64,000 nt of DNA from Noviherbaspirillum aerium (lineage in GTDB: Bacteria > Pseudomonadota > Gammaproteobacteria > Burkholderiales > Burkholderiaceae_D): positions 1 through 64,000 of the forward strand of contig NZ_VFAH01000001.1 of the NCBI RefSeq assembly GCF_008929045.1, read 5' to 3'. Below the pieces are notes generated by a model, which ran no database searches, had not been told where the DNA came from, and was given only the letters and a program-made list of their open reading frames with translations. Each line of letters opens with the position of its first letter. Position 1 is the stretch's first letter. Position numbers and translations under genes: made by a program. Below are positions 31,094 to 40,659 of this stretch, piece by piece.

Positions 31094-32620
31094 ATGGACA
31101 TCCTCAACTCCCTGTTATCCGGTTTCGCGGTGGCGATGACCCTGCAGAACCTGCTGCTCGGCTTCATCGGCGTCACCCTTGGCACCCTGGTCGGCGTGCT
31201 GCCCGGCGTGGGCCCGGCACTGACCGTGGCCCTGCTGCTGCCGGCCACCGGCAGCTTCGACCCGACCGGCGCGCTGATCATGTTCGCCGGCATCTATTAC
31301 GGCGCGATGTACGGCGGTTCGACCACCTCCATCCTGCTCAATACGCCGGGTGAATCGGCCACCATCGTCACCGCGCTGGAAGGCAACATGATGGCCAAGC
31401 GCGGACGCGCCGGTCCGGCGCTGTCGACCTCGGCGATCGGTTCCTTCGTCGCCGGCACCATCTCGGTGGTGCTGCTGACCGCGGTGGCCCCGCTGGTGGT
31501 CAATGTGGCGCTCAAGTTCGGTCCGACCGAATACTTCTCGGTGATGGTGCTGGCCTTCGTCACGGTCTCCACCCTGCTGGGATCTTCGATGGCGCGCGGC
31601 CTCGCCAGCCTGTTCTTCGGCCTGTGGATCGGCCTGATCGGCATCGACGGCCAGACCGGCCAGGCACGCTTCACCATGGGCATTCCCGAACTGCTCGACG
31701 GCATCGATGTCGTGGTGGCGGCGGTCGGCCTGTTCGCGGTCGGCGAGACCCTCTACCTGGCAACCTACCTGAACAAGACGGAAGACAAGCTGGAGCAGGT
31801 CAAGGGTTCCATCTGGATGTCCAAGGCGGACTGGGCCCGCTCCTGGAAGCCCTGGATTCGCGGCAGCTTCCTTGGCTTTCCGATCGGCGCGATGCCTGCC
31901 GGCGGCGCCGAGATCCCGACCTTCCTGTCGTATGCGATCGAGAAGAAGCTGAGCAAGCATCCCGAGGAATTCGGCAAGGGCGCGATCGAAGGCGTGGCCG
32001 GTCCGGAAGCGGCCAACAACGCCGCCAGCACCGGCACGCTGGCGATGCTGCTGACCATCGGCCTGCCGACGTCGGCCACCGCCGCCATCGTGCTGGCCGC
32101 CTTCCAGCAATACGGCCTGCAGCCGGGCCCGCTGCTGTTCGAGACCCAGCCGCTGCTGGTCTGGGGCCTGATCGCATCGATGTATATCGGCAATATCCTG
32201 CTGCTGGTGCTGAACCTGCCGCTGGTCGGCCTGTGGATCAAGCTGCTGTCGATTCCGCGTCCGCTGCTCTACGGCGGCATCCTGATCTTCGCCACGCTCG
32301 GTGCCTACGGCCTGCGCAATTCCTGGTTCGACCTGCTGCTGCTCTACATCATCGGCCTGATCGGCTTCCTGATGCGCCGCTACGATATTCCGGTGGCGCC
32401 GACCATCGTCGGCATGATCCTCGGCCCGATAGCGGAGCAGCAGCTGCGCCGCGCGTTGTCGATCAGCCAGGGCGACCCGTCGATCTTCTTCACCCATCCG
32501 ATTTCGGCCAGCGTGCTGGGGCTGACCGCGGTGCTGCTGATCGCACCGGCGGTGTGGAAGCGCGTGAACGCGAAGAAGCGCGGCGCCGCCTCCGGGGGCG
32601 AAGCCTCGGTATCGACCTGA
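31094..32620 (+). CDS. tctA: Tripartite tricarboxylate transporter large membrane protein TctA
   Basis: 508 aa, about eleven helices. Family marks: [58 protein letters not shown] and [20 protein letters not shown]. It is the proton- or sodium-coupled carrier of the system. Followed by a strong terminator. Confidence 0.97.
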   Translation: MDILNSLLSGFAVAMTLQNLLLGFIGVTLGTLVGVLPGVGPALTVALLLPATGSFDPTGALIMFAGIYYGAMYGGSTTSILLNTPGESATIVTALEGNMMAKRGRAGPALSTSAIGSFVAGTISVVLLTAVAPLVVNVALKFGPTEYFSVMVLAFVTVSTLLGSSMARGLASLFFGLWIGLIGIDGQTGQARFTMGIPELLDGIDVVVAAVGLFAVGETLYLATYLNKTEDKLEQVKGSIWMSKADWARSWKPWIRGSFLGFPIGAMPAGGAEIPTFLSYAIEKKLSKHPEEFGKGAIEGVAGPEAANNAASTGTLAMLLTIGLPTSATAAIVLAAFQQYGLQPGPLLFETQPLLVWGLIASMYIGNILLLVLNLPLVGLWIKLLSIPRPLLYGGILIFATLGAYGLRNSWFDLLLLYIIGLIGFLMRRYDIPVAPTIVGMILGPIAEQQLRRALSISQGDPSIFFTHPISASVLGLTAVLLIAPAVWKRVNAKKRGAASGGEASVST

Positions 32621-32653
32621 CGCCTGCAGACATCGTCAGGAACTTCCATGAAC

Positions 32654-32675
32654 AAGAGGGCCGCAAGGCCCTCTT
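32654..32675 (+). terminator. Intrinsic terminator of tctCBA
   Basis: Perfect 9-bp stem AAGAGGGCC/GGCCCTCTT with a GCAA tetraloop and a T-rich tail, 34 bp after the tctA stop. Confidence 0.92.
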
Positions 32676-32805
32676 TTCATTTGTGCCGCAACGTCATCGG
32701 CTGGACGGCGCCTGTCCGGGGCCACAGGCAACCACGTGGCCGTGCAAGCCGATGGAACCGTTTGCGCCTGATGCCACTCACCATAGGAATTTGACGGAAT
32801 TGTTG

Positions 32806-33290
32806 TGTGCGGGGCGCAAGTCCCGCGGAAAGTGAAGGAGAAAGACGGTCTGGACGGGAGTTCGATTCTCCCCATCTCCACCAAATGGCGACGGTACGGC
32901 AGCTTGAAGCGATTGCCGTCGCCATCTGACGGGGGTGACCTGGTTTCGACAGGCGGTACGAGTAACCGGATCTACAGCACGTCAGGCGTCTGACGTTAAT
33001 AGCGCAAAACCAATAAACGCTAACACGTTTATGTCGAAGGTAACGGACGTCGGCCACAACTATGCCGGCTTTGCTGCCAACGACAGCCGCTTCCAGTTGG
33101 TCGCCAACGCGTAATTGACTGAAGCCGAGTATCCGGCCCCTTCGCGAGAAGGCTTGGGAACAGAAAGGCCGGACCGACACAAGCGTAAATTCATCGTTTG
33201 CATTGTGAGCCGGGCGGGAAGTGGGGAATGCGGTGATTCTCCGTAGCCGGCGACCGTAGAGGGGGCTCCCTGTATCACTGAGAGCCATAT
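32806..33290 (+). ncRNA. ssrA: Transfer-messenger RNA, circularly permuted two-piece gene (ssrA)
   Basis: The tRNA-like 3' half comes first: T-arm GGGAG-TTCGATT-CTCCC (32856-32872), acceptor strand CATCTCC (32873-32879) and encoded ACCA (32880-32883). After a 47-nt intervening segment with a 10-bp hairpin (ATGGCGACGG/CCGTCGCCAT) the 5' half starts at 32931 with acceptor strand GGGGGTG and the tmRNA D-region TGGTTTCGAC. The two acceptor strands pair over 7 bp with G3-U70, the alanine identity pair. Best tag frame: 33076-33114. Such permutation is documented for alphaproteobacteria, cyanobacteria and some betaproteobacteria. Outer ends are approximate. Confidence 0.85.
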
Positions 33291-33298
33291 TTTTACCA
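33265..33298 (+). terminator. Probable terminator of the tmRNA transcript
   Basis: GGCTC/GAGCC stem with a 13-nt loop followed by ATATTTTT. The stem is short, so the call is tentative. Confidence 0.5.
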
Positions 33299-33420
33299 GG
33301 AAAAATGCGCGGGCACGAAGGCCGCCTCTATTCGCCTGTATCGCCTTGCCTTGCCGAGCGCGTCTCATGGAACGCGCGAAAAGACGCGATCTCATGACAT
33401 GGAATGGCTGGAGATCGGTA

Positions 33421-35172
33421 TCAGATGCCGCGCAGCTGCTCCACCGCCGCGGCGATCGCCGCGGGCTCCATCGCCTTCAGAATCTTCTTCATGTGCGGCG
33501 CGATTTCATTGAGGTCGCTGTTGAGGATTTCCTGCTTCACCGCCAACAGCTGGGTGGGATGCATCGAGAACTCGCGCAGGCCCATGCCGAGCAGCAGGCG
33601 CGTGAGCTTGGTGTCGCCCGCCATTTCGCCGCATACCGACACCGGCACGCCGGCCTTGGATGCGGTGGCGATGGTACTGGCCAGCAGGTAGATCACCGCC
33701 GGGTGCAGCGGATTGTAGAGATGCGCCACCTCGTGATCGGCGCGGTCGATCGCCAGCGTGTACTGGATCAGGTCGTTGGTGCCGATCGACAGGAAATCCA
33801 TGCGCTTGACGAACAGCGGCAGCGTCAGTGCCGCCGCCGGGATTTCGATCATCGCGCCTACCTGGATCAGCGGGTCGAACTTCTTGCCGGCGTCGCGCAG
33901 CTGCGCCTTGGCCTGCTCGACCATGGCCAGCGACTGGTCGATCTCGAAGGCGTGCGCCAGCATCGGAATGAGCAGCTTGATCGGACCATAGGCCGATGCG
34001 CGCAGGATGGCGCGCAGCTGGGCCAGGAACATCTGCGGCTCGGCCAGGCAGAAGCGGATGGCGCGCAGGCCGAGCGCGGGATTGAGCGCGGTGTGCTCGA
34101 CCGTGTCGAGCGGCTTGTCGGCGCCGATGTCAAGCGTGCGGATCGTGACCGGCCTGCCCTTCATTGCCGTCACCGCCTGGCGGTAGGACTCGAACTGCTC
34201 ATCCTCGGAAGGCAGCTTGTGGGCATGGCCGGTGCGGCCCATGAACAGGAATTCGGAGCGGAACAGGCCCACACCCATGGCGCCGGCTTCCAGCGCCGGC
34301 GGGCAGTCTTCCGGCAGCTCGATATTGGCCAGCAGGGTGATGGCCGTGCCGTCCTTGGTGACGGCCGGGGTTTTCCTGAGCTTGCTGAGCTTCTTGCGGT
34401 CGCGCAGCAGGCGCGTCTGGCGTTCGCGGTACTGCTCCAGCACATTCGGCGCCGGGTCGACAATCACCACGCCGGCATCGCCGTCGATCACCACCCAGTC
34501 GTCCTGCTGGATCAGCGCCGAGGCGTTGTACATGCCGACGGCTGCCGGAATGTCGAGGCTGCGGGCGACGATCGCGGTATGCGAATTCTGGCCGCCGAGA
34601 TCGGTGACGAAGCCGCCGAAGGCGCGGTCCTTGAACTGCAGCATGTCGGCCGGCGAGATGTCGTGGGCGACGACGATCATGCGGCCGGCGGATTCCTCGC
34701 CGTCGGCTTGCGGCGGCAAGGGCGTGGCGGTGCCGGTGAGCACTTTCAGCACGCGCTCGCCGACCTGCTGGATGTCGCTCTTGCGCTCGCGCAGGTAAGC
34801 ATCCTCGATCTCGTCGAACTGCGCCGACAATTCATCGATCTGCGTCACCAGCGCCCATTCGGCGTTGTAATGGCGGGAGCGGATGATGTCGAGCGGCACC
34901 TCGGCGATCATCGGATCCGAGAGGATCAGCGCATGCACGTCGATGAAGGCCCCGAGTTCGGCCGGAGAATCCTTGGGCAGTTCGTTCCAGATGGTCTGCA
35001 GTTCGCGATGCACGGTGGCGATGGCTTTCTGCAGGCGCTGCACTTCCGCCTCGACCTGTTCTTCCGAGACCAGGTAGTGCTTGACCTCGAGTGCCGCCGG
35101 CGCAAGCAGATGGGCGCGGCCGATTGCGATGCCGCGTGATACAGGAATGCCATGGAGCGTGAAGGAAGCCAT
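33421..35172 (-). CDS. ptsI: Phosphoenolpyruvate-protein phosphotransferase (PTS enzyme I)
   Basis: 583 aa, full-length EI. Takes phosphate from PEP on His198 (DLGGQNSHTAIVARS) and passes it to HPr. PEP-binding region: GLFRSEFLFMGR, TLDIGADKP, and the C-terminal VSVCGEMAGD with catalytic Cys. Follows HPr by 40 bp. With only an EIIA-Man protein and no sugar permease here, the chain is a regulatory phosphorelay rather than a sugar uptake system. Confidence 0.97.
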   Translation of the reverse strand: MASFTLHGIPVSRGIAIGRAHLLAPAALEVKHYLVSEEQVEAEVQRLQKAIATVHRELQTIWNELPKDSPAELGAFIDVHALILSDPMIAEVPLDIIRSRHYNAEWALVTQIDELSAQFDEIEDAYLRERKSDIQQVGERVLKVLTGTATPLPPQADGEESAGRMIVVAHDISPADMLQFKDRAFGGFVTDLGGQNSHTAIVARSLDIPAAVGMYNASALIQQDDWVVIDGDAGVVIVDPAPNVLEQYRERQTRLLRDRKKLSKLRKTPAVTKDGTAITLLANIELPEDCPPALEAGAMGVGLFRSEFLFMGRTGHAHKLPSEDEQFESYRQAVTAMKGRPVTIRTLDIGADKPLDTVEHTALNPALGLRAIRFCLAEPQMFLAQLRAILRASAYGPIKLLIPMLAHAFEIDQSLAMVEQAKAQLRDAGKKFDPLIQVGAMIEIPAAALTLPLFVKRMDFLSIGTNDLIQYTLAIDRADHEVAHLYNPLHPAVIYLLASTIATASKAGVPVSVCGEMAGDTKLTRLLLGMGLREFSMHPTQLLAVKQEILNSDLNEIAPHMKKILKAMEPAAIAAAVEQLRGI

Positions 35173-35212
35173 CGATGTGCCTGTGCCTGATCGTGAACGG
35201 GATGAACCGAGC

Positions 35213-35482
35213 CTATTCGCCTTCGCCGAACCTGTTCTGGATCAGCTCGACCAGCGCATCGAATGCTTCCTTCTCGTCCGCGCCGTCGGTTTCGAGCGTG
35301 ACCTTGGCGCCCTTGCCGGCGGCCAGCATCATCACGCCCATGATGGACTTGGCATTGACCCGCCTGGCATTGCGGCTGATCCAGATTTCGCTCTTGTACT
35401 TTGCCGCGAGCTGGGTGAGCTTGGCCGACGCGCGCGCATGCAAACCAAGCTTGTTGACGATTTCGATTTCCTGTTGAATCAT
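35213..35482 (-). CDS. ptsH: Phosphocarrier protein HPr
   Basis: 89 aa. Phosphorylation site His15 in NKLGLHARASAK; Ser46 in NAKSIMGVMMLAA matches the HPr-kinase site. Carries phosphate from EI to EIIA. Start at ATG 35482 (MIQQEIEI); an upstream in-frame start is not supported. Lies 31 bp after the EIIA gene. Confidence 0.97.
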   Translation of the reverse strand: MIQQEIEIVNKLGLHARASAKLTQLAAKYKSEIWISRNARRVNAKSIMGVMMLAAGKGAKVTLETDGADEKEAFDALVELIQNRFGEGE

Positions 35483-35513
35483 GTCTCGTGGTCTTTTTCT
35501 TGTGTCAGCGTAT

Positions 35514-35921
35514 TCAGTTGGGAGAAAGGCGAACGCGGTTGTCGACCCGCACGGCGCCGCTCTGCCCGCCCGCGAGCGCCATTTCGACAACAACGTCAAT
35601 CGTATCATTGCGATAGGTCAGCGCCCGCAGCAGCATGGGCAGACTGATGCCGGCGATCACTTCCACATGGCCGGGGCTGCACAGCCGCAGGGTGCAGTTG
35701 GACGGCGTGCCGCCCATGACATCGGTGATGACCAGCACGCCGGAGCCGTCGTCGAGCCGGATGATCGCTTCCTGGGCCGCGCGGTTGACTTCACCGGTAT
35801 CCTGGTCGGCCCGCACATCGATGGCCTCCATGCGGTCAGGCCGCGCACGGAATACATGAGTGGCCGCCTCGATGAAGGCATTGCCCAGCGGCGCGTGCGT
35901 TAAAAGGAGAATCCCTATCAT
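35514..35921 (-). CDS. PTS EIIA component, mannose/fructose (ManX) type
   Basis: 135 aa. Begins MIGILLLTHAPLGNAFIEAA with the phosphorylated His9 and contains VLVITDVMGGTPSNCTLRL, the EIIA-Man signature. No EIIB/C/D genes accompany it. In betaproteobacteria this soluble EIIA with HPr and EI is a signalling relay linked to carbon and nitrogen status. Start at ATG 35921. Confidence 0.93.
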   Translation of the reverse strand: MIGILLLTHAPLGNAFIEAATHVFRARPDRMEAIDVRADQDTGEVNRAAQEAIIRLDDGSGVLVITDVMGGTPSNCTLRLCSPGHVEVIAGISLPMLLRALTYRNDTIDVVVEMALAGGQSGAVRVDNRVRLSPN

Positions 35922-36027
35922 GATGGTTCTTTGAGAAGACCGGCCGCGGACATCGCGCGGGCACATGCCGCACTGCCTCCGGCGGTACCGGTCCTTGCAG
36001 TTACCGGTGCCTGGGCACCTGTCATTG

Positions 36028-36963
36028 TCATTGTCTTTCCAGCGCGTCGATGAACATGCCGGCCACATTGAATCCGGTCTGCTGTGCGATTTCCTGGAAG
36101 CAGGTCGGGCTGGTGACGTTGATCTCGGTCATGCAGTCGCCGATGATATCCAATCCTACCAGCATCAGGCCGCGTTCAAACAGGATAGGCGCAAGCGTCT
36201 CGCCGATTTCCCGGTCGCGCTCGGAGATCGGCTGGGCCACGCCGAGGCCGCCGGCGGCGAGATTGCCGCGCACTTCGCCGCCCTGGGGAATGCGCGCCAG
36301 GCAATAGGGCACGACCTGTCCGCCGATCAGCAGCACCCGCTTGTCGCCCTTGACGATGTCGGGAATGTAGCGCTGCGCCATGATGGAATGGGCGCCGTTG
36401 GATGTCAGCGTCTCGATGATGGAACCGAGGTTCATGCCGTCTTCCCTGACCCGGAAGATGCCGGTGCCGCCCATGCCGTCGAGCGGCTTGAGGATCACGT
36501 CCTTGTGCTGCGCATGGAAGGCCTTCAGCCGCGCGGCATCGCTGGTGACCAGCGTGGGCGAGGTGAATTGCGGGAACTGGGCGATCGACAGCTTTTCATT
36601 GTGGCTGCGGATCGCTTCCGGCCGGTTGAACACCCGTGCGCCCTGCCTCTCCGCGATCTCGAGCAGATAGGTGAGGTAGACGTATTCCATGTTGAACGGC
36701 GGATCCTTGCGCACCAGCACCGCGTCGAACATGTCCAGCGACACCGGGGCCGCCGGATCGGCGCGATACCATTCCTCGGCATCGCCGGTCATGGAGATGC
36801 GCGCCACGCTGGCCGTCACGCGGTCGCCCTCGAAGGCCATGTCCTTCTGCTGGAAGGCATAGACTTCATGGCCGCGCCTTGCGGCCTCGGCCATCATGGC
36901 GAAGGTGGTGTCCTTGTAGATCTTGAAGTGATCCAGCGGGTCGGCGAGGAAAGCGAATTTCAT
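36028..36963 (-). CDS. gshB: Glutathione synthetase
   Basis: 311 aa ATP-grasp enzyme adding glycine to gamma-glutamylcysteine. MKFAFLADPLDHFKIYKDTT, VLVRKDPPFNMEYVYLTYLL, DVILKPLDGMGGTGIFRV and GLDIIGDCMTEINVTSPT are diagnostic. Its ATG shares one base with the gshA stop (TGATG). Confidence 0.98.
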   Translation of the reverse strand: MKFAFLADPLDHFKIYKDTTFAMMAEAARRGHEVYAFQQKDMAFEGDRVTASVARISMTGDAEEWYRADPAAPVSLDMFDAVLVRKDPPFNMEYVYLTYLLEIAERQGARVFNRPEAIRSHNEKLSIAQFPQFTSPTLVTSDAARLKAFHAQHKDVILKPLDGMGGTGIFRVREDGMNLGSIIETLTSNGAHSIMAQRYIPDIVKGDKRVLLIGGQVVPYCLARIPQGGEVRGNLAAGGLGVAQPISERDREIGETLAPILFERGLMLVGLDIIGDCMTEINVTSPTCFQEIAQQTGFNVAGMFIDALERQ

Positions 36964-38261
36964 CAGTAGACTTCCGGGTTGGGATCGGTCTTTTCCAGCT
37001 CAATGGACGCGGCCAGCAGGGCCATGCGCGCGACCACGCCGTACATGTAGAAGCGGTTCGGCGGCGCGGTGCCGGGCTTGGCCTGCAGGTCGGGCAGCGC
37101 ATGCTGCTGGGCGAAGGCCAGCGGCACGAAATGCGCGCCCGGCGAATTGAGGTTTTCGTCGACGCCGCGCTCGGCATGCACCCGGTAGAAGCCGCCCACC
37201 ACATAGCGGTCGATCATGTAGACCACCGGTTCGGCCACCGCGTCGTTGATGTGCTCGAAGGTATGCACGCCTTCCTGGATGATGACGTCGGACACCTCCA
37301 GGCCTTCCTTGACCACCGACATCTTGTTGCGCTGCTTGCGGTTGAGGTCGCGCACTTCGCTCGCGTCCCTGACCGTCATGATGCCCATGCCGTAGGTGCC
37401 GGCGTCGGCCTTGACGATCACGAAAGGCGTTTCCTTGATGCCGTATTCCTTGTACTTCTTGCGGATCTTGGTCAGCAGCATGTCGACGTTGGTCGCCAGA
37501 CATTCTTCGCCGGTGCGCTCCTGGAAGTTGATCTCGCCGCAGCGGGCGAAATACGGATTGAGCATCCAGCCGTCGACGTCGATCAGCTTGGCGAACTTCT
37601 TGACCACCTCGTCATAGGCGGCGAAGTGGTTGGTCTTGCGGCGCACCGCCCAGCCGGCATGCAGCGGCGGCAGCAGGGTTTGCTCATGCAGGCCTTCGAG
37701 CACCGAAGGGATGCCCGACGACAGGTCGTTGTTGAGCAGCACGGTGCAGGGGTCGAAATTCTTCAGGCCGAGGCGGCGGCCGTTGGCGGAGCGCTCCAGC
37801 GGCTCCAGCGTCAGCGTGCTGCCGTCGGGCAGGTCGATGTTGGTCGGTTCCTTGACGTCGTCGGACAGCGAGCCGAGCCGCACATTGAGACCGGTCTGGC
37901 GGAAGATCTGGATCAGGCGGGCGACGTTCTGCAGATAGAAGGTGTTGCGGGTATGGCGCTCGGGAATCAGCAGCAGATTCTTCGCGTCGGGGCAATATTT
38001 CTCGATGGCGGCCATGGCGGCCTGCACGGCCAGCGGCAGCATTTCCGGCGACAGGTTGTTGAAACCGCCCGGAAACAGGTTGGTGTCGACCGGCGCCAGC
38101 TTGAAACCGGCATTGCGCAAGTCCACCGAACAATAGAACGGCGGGGTATGTTCCTGCCACTCGAGACGGAACCAGCGTTCGATGGCCGGGGTCGCGGCCA
38201 GGATTTTCTTTTCAAGATCGAGTAGCGGACCATTCAGGGCCGTGACGAGGTGCGGAACCAT
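36963..38261 (-). CDS. gshA: Glutamate-cysteine ligase, proteobacterial type
   Basis: 432 aa. First step of glutathione synthesis. This is the gshA family common in betaproteobacteria (unrelated in length and motif order to E. coli GshA): WQEHTPPFYCSVDLRNAGFK, LIPERHTRNTFYLQNVARL, VKADAGTYGMGIMTVRDASE. The start at ATG 38261 has GGAAGG upstream; the longer in-frame extension to 38399 lacks coding character. First gene of gshA-gshB-EIIA-HPr-EI. Confidence 0.94.
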   Translation of the reverse strand: MVPHLVTALNGPLLDLEKKILAATPAIERWFRLEWQEHTPPFYCSVDLRNAGFKLAPVDTNLFPGGFNNLSPEMLPLAVQAAMAAIEKYCPDAKNLLLIPERHTRNTFYLQNVARLIQIFRQTGLNVRLGSLSDDVKEPTNIDLPDGSTLTLEPLERSANGRRLGLKNFDPCTVLLNNDLSSGIPSVLEGLHEQTLLPPLHAGWAVRRKTNHFAAYDEVVKKFAKLIDVDGWMLNPYFARCGEINFQERTGEECLATNVDMLLTKIRKKYKEYGIKETPFVIVKADAGTYGMGIMTVRDASEVRDLNRKQRNKMSVVKEGLEVSDVIIQEGVHTFEHINDAVAEPVVYMIDRYVVGGFYRVHAERGVDENLNSPGAHFVPLAFAQQHALPDLQAKPGTAPPNRFYMYGVVARMALLAASIELEKTDPNPEVY

Positions 38262-38756
38262 ATAAACCTTCCAAATATGAGGTGCTCTATTAAACCGGCC
38301 GGCCGTTGGCCTTGATGCCAGGCCCCAGGCCCTTCTCCCATTTGCCTGCGGCTCGCCCGGTAACGGGAAGCGGCAGATCGCGGCATGCCAGGTTTTCAAG
38401 AGAAAATCCGAGACGTTTGTCAGGCTACCGCTCGCACACCCGAGATCGGGGCGACACGGCGCTTTTCAACTCGCCGTCGCGGATTTGCCATGTCGGAACG
38501 ATGTTGATTCTAATGGTAATCCTCGAACTGCGTGGACGGCTTGCGGCGGAAGTGCCAATAACATCACGGTTTGTGTGGGTACACCGGCAGGATGCACGGC
38601 GGTCTGCCGCACGATTGTTGCGTAAATGGCAAATACCGGCACAGACAGGCTGCCGCAGTTTCTGTACAGGCCGTGAAATCGGAAAGAAAAGACGCCTCCG
38701 GGGAGGCGTCTTGATCCCGCAGGGAAGCGGGAGAATGGAACCGCGCTGCCGAATGC
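38262..38756. other. Spacer between amtB terminator and gshA
   Basis: 495 bp with no convincing gene. It contains the amtB terminator at its right end, and a bulged inverted repeat around 38449-38480 (GCGACACGGCG/CGCCGTCGC). The gshA promoter must be here but I cannot point to clear boxes. Confidence 0.5.
38681..38712 (-). terminator. Intrinsic terminator of torF-glnK-amtB
   Basis: Stem AAGACGCCTCC/GGAGGCGTCTT, followed on the minus strand by TTTTCTTTCC, 45 bp beyond the amtB stop. Confidence 0.92.
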
Positions 38757-40292
38757 TTACATGTGGTAAGCGGATTCGCCGTGGCTGGAGATATCGAGGC
38801 CTTCGCGCTCTTCTTCCTCCGGCACGCGCAGGCCGACGATCAGATCCACCAGCTTGAAGGCGATGAAGGCAACAACGCCGGACCAGAGTGCCGTCACCAG
38901 AACGCCTTCGAACTGAATCCAGACCTGGCCCGCGATCGAGTAGTCTTCGGCGACCTTGTTGGCAACATAGTCATAGATGCCGGTACCGCCCAGCGACGGT
39001 GCTGCGAACACGCCGGTGAGCAGCGCACCGAGGATGCCGCCGACGCCGTGCACGCCGAACACGTCGAGCGAGTCATCGGCGCCGAGCATGCGCTTGAGGC
39101 CGTTGACGCCCCAGAGGCAGACGATACCCGCCAGCAGGCCGATGACCAGTGCGCCCATCGGACCGACGAAACCGGCGCCGGGCGTGACTGCAACCAGGCC
39201 CGCGACGGCACCGGAAGCGGCGCCGAGCATCGACGGCTTGCCCTTGCCCATCCATTCGCCGAAGGACCAGGACAGCGTCGCGGCGGAAGTTGCCAGGATG
39301 GTGTTGACCAGGGCCAGGCCGGCGGCGGCGGTGGATTCATACGCCGACCCCGCATTGAAGCCGAACCAGCCCACCCACAGCAGCGATGCGCCGATCATGG
39401 TCATGGTCAGGGAGTGCGGCGCCATCGATTCCTTGCCGTAGCCGACACGCTTGCCGATGACATAGGCACCCACCAGGCCGGCGACCGCGGCATTGATGTG
39501 AACCACGGTGCCGCCGGCGAAGTCGAGCGCGCCCTTCTGGAACAGCCAGCCCGCGGTGGCAGTCGCGGCTTCGGCTGCGGCGGCATCGGTGTAGGCATCC
39601 GGGCCGGCCCAGAACCAGACCATGTGCGCGATCGGCAGATAGGAGAAGGTGAACCACAGCACGATGAACAGCAGCACGGCGGAAAACTTGATGCGCTCCG
39701 CGAATGCGCCGACGATCAGGCCGCAGGTGATGGCCGCGAAGGTTGCCTGGAAGGCCACGAACACGTACTCGGGAATGACCACGCCCTTGCTGAAGGTGGC
39801 GGCCATCGATTCGAGGTTGATCCCCTTCAGGAACAGCCGGTCGAAGGAACCGATGAAGCTTCCGCCGGTGGTGAAGGCAAGCGAATAACCGTAGATCGCC
39901 CACAATACCGTGATCAGCGAGAAGATCATGAACACCTGCATCAGGATCGACAGCATGTTCTTCGAGCGGACCAGGCCGCCGTAGAACAGGGCCAGGCCCG
40001 GGATGGTCATCAGGATCACCAGCACGGTGGCCGTCATCATCCAGGCAGTATCACCCTTGTTGGGGACCGGTGCCGCGGCAGGTGCTGCCGAGGGCGCGGC
40101 GGGTGCTGCTGCTGCAGCGGCCGCGGGTGCGGTGGCGGCCGGAGCTTCGGCGGCCGGCGCCGCGGCCTGCGCCACGACGGTGGCGGTCGCCTCGGGTTTT
40201 GCGGCTTCATCCGCAGCCAGCGCCGGCTGCGCGAAACCGACCGCGAACAGCAGCGTGCTGGTCGCGAGGAAGCTTGCAAGTAATTTCTTCAT
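38757..40292 (-). CDS. amtB: Ammonium transporter AmtB with signal peptide and Ala/Pro linker
   Basis: 511 aa. A cleavable signal peptide (residues 1-27, ending PALA) and a ~50-residue Ala/Pro linker precede the eleven-helix Amt channel. Marks include PGLALFYGGLVRSKNMLSIL, WFTFSYLPIAHMVW, DFAGGTVVHINAAVAGLVGA and the periplasm-to-pore histidine GVHGVGGILGALLTG. It conducts ammonium and is gated by GlnK. AAGGAG precedes the ATG at 40292. Ten bp downstream of glnK. Confidence 0.96.
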   Translation of the reverse strand: MKKLLASFLATSTLLFAVGFAQPALAADEAAKPEATATVVAQAAAPAAEAPAATAPAAAAAAAPAAPSAAPAAAPVPNKGDTAWMMTATVLVILMTIPGLALFYGGLVRSKNMLSILMQVFMIFSLITVLWAIYGYSLAFTTGGSFIGSFDRLFLKGINLESMAATFSKGVVIPEYVFVAFQATFAAITCGLIVGAFAERIKFSAVLLFIVLWFTFSYLPIAHMVWFWAGPDAYTDAAAAEAATATAGWLFQKGALDFAGGTVVHINAAVAGLVGAYVIGKRVGYGKESMAPHSLTMTMIGASLLWVGWFGFNAGSAYESTAAAGLALVNTILATSAATLSWSFGEWMGKGKPSMLGAASGAVAGLVAVTPGAGFVGPMGALVIGLLAGIVCLWGVNGLKRMLGADDSLDVFGVHGVGGILGALLTGVFAAPSLGGTGIYDYVANKVAEDYSIAGQVWIQFEGVLVTALWSGVVAFIAFKLVDLIVGLRVPEEEEREGLDISSHGESAYHM

Positions 40293-40302
40293 TGAAATCT
40301 CC

Positions 40303-40659
<357 letters not shown>

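Noticed and set aside
31115-32497. 460-codon open frame on the - strand
   Set aside because: Antisense shadow of tctA, a strongly recognised gene.
32840-32883. T-arm plus CCA looking like a tRNA 3' half
   Set aside because: There is no tRNA 5' half upstream; the matching acceptor strand is downstream at 32931, so it belongs to the permuted tmRNA.
33346-35139. 597-codon open frame on the + strand
   Set aside because: Antisense to ptsI, whose motifs are unmistakable; no ribosome site or family features.
38262-38480. Riboswitch in the gshA leader
   Set aside because: No match to a known aptamer and no terminator or sequestering hairpin near the gshA start.
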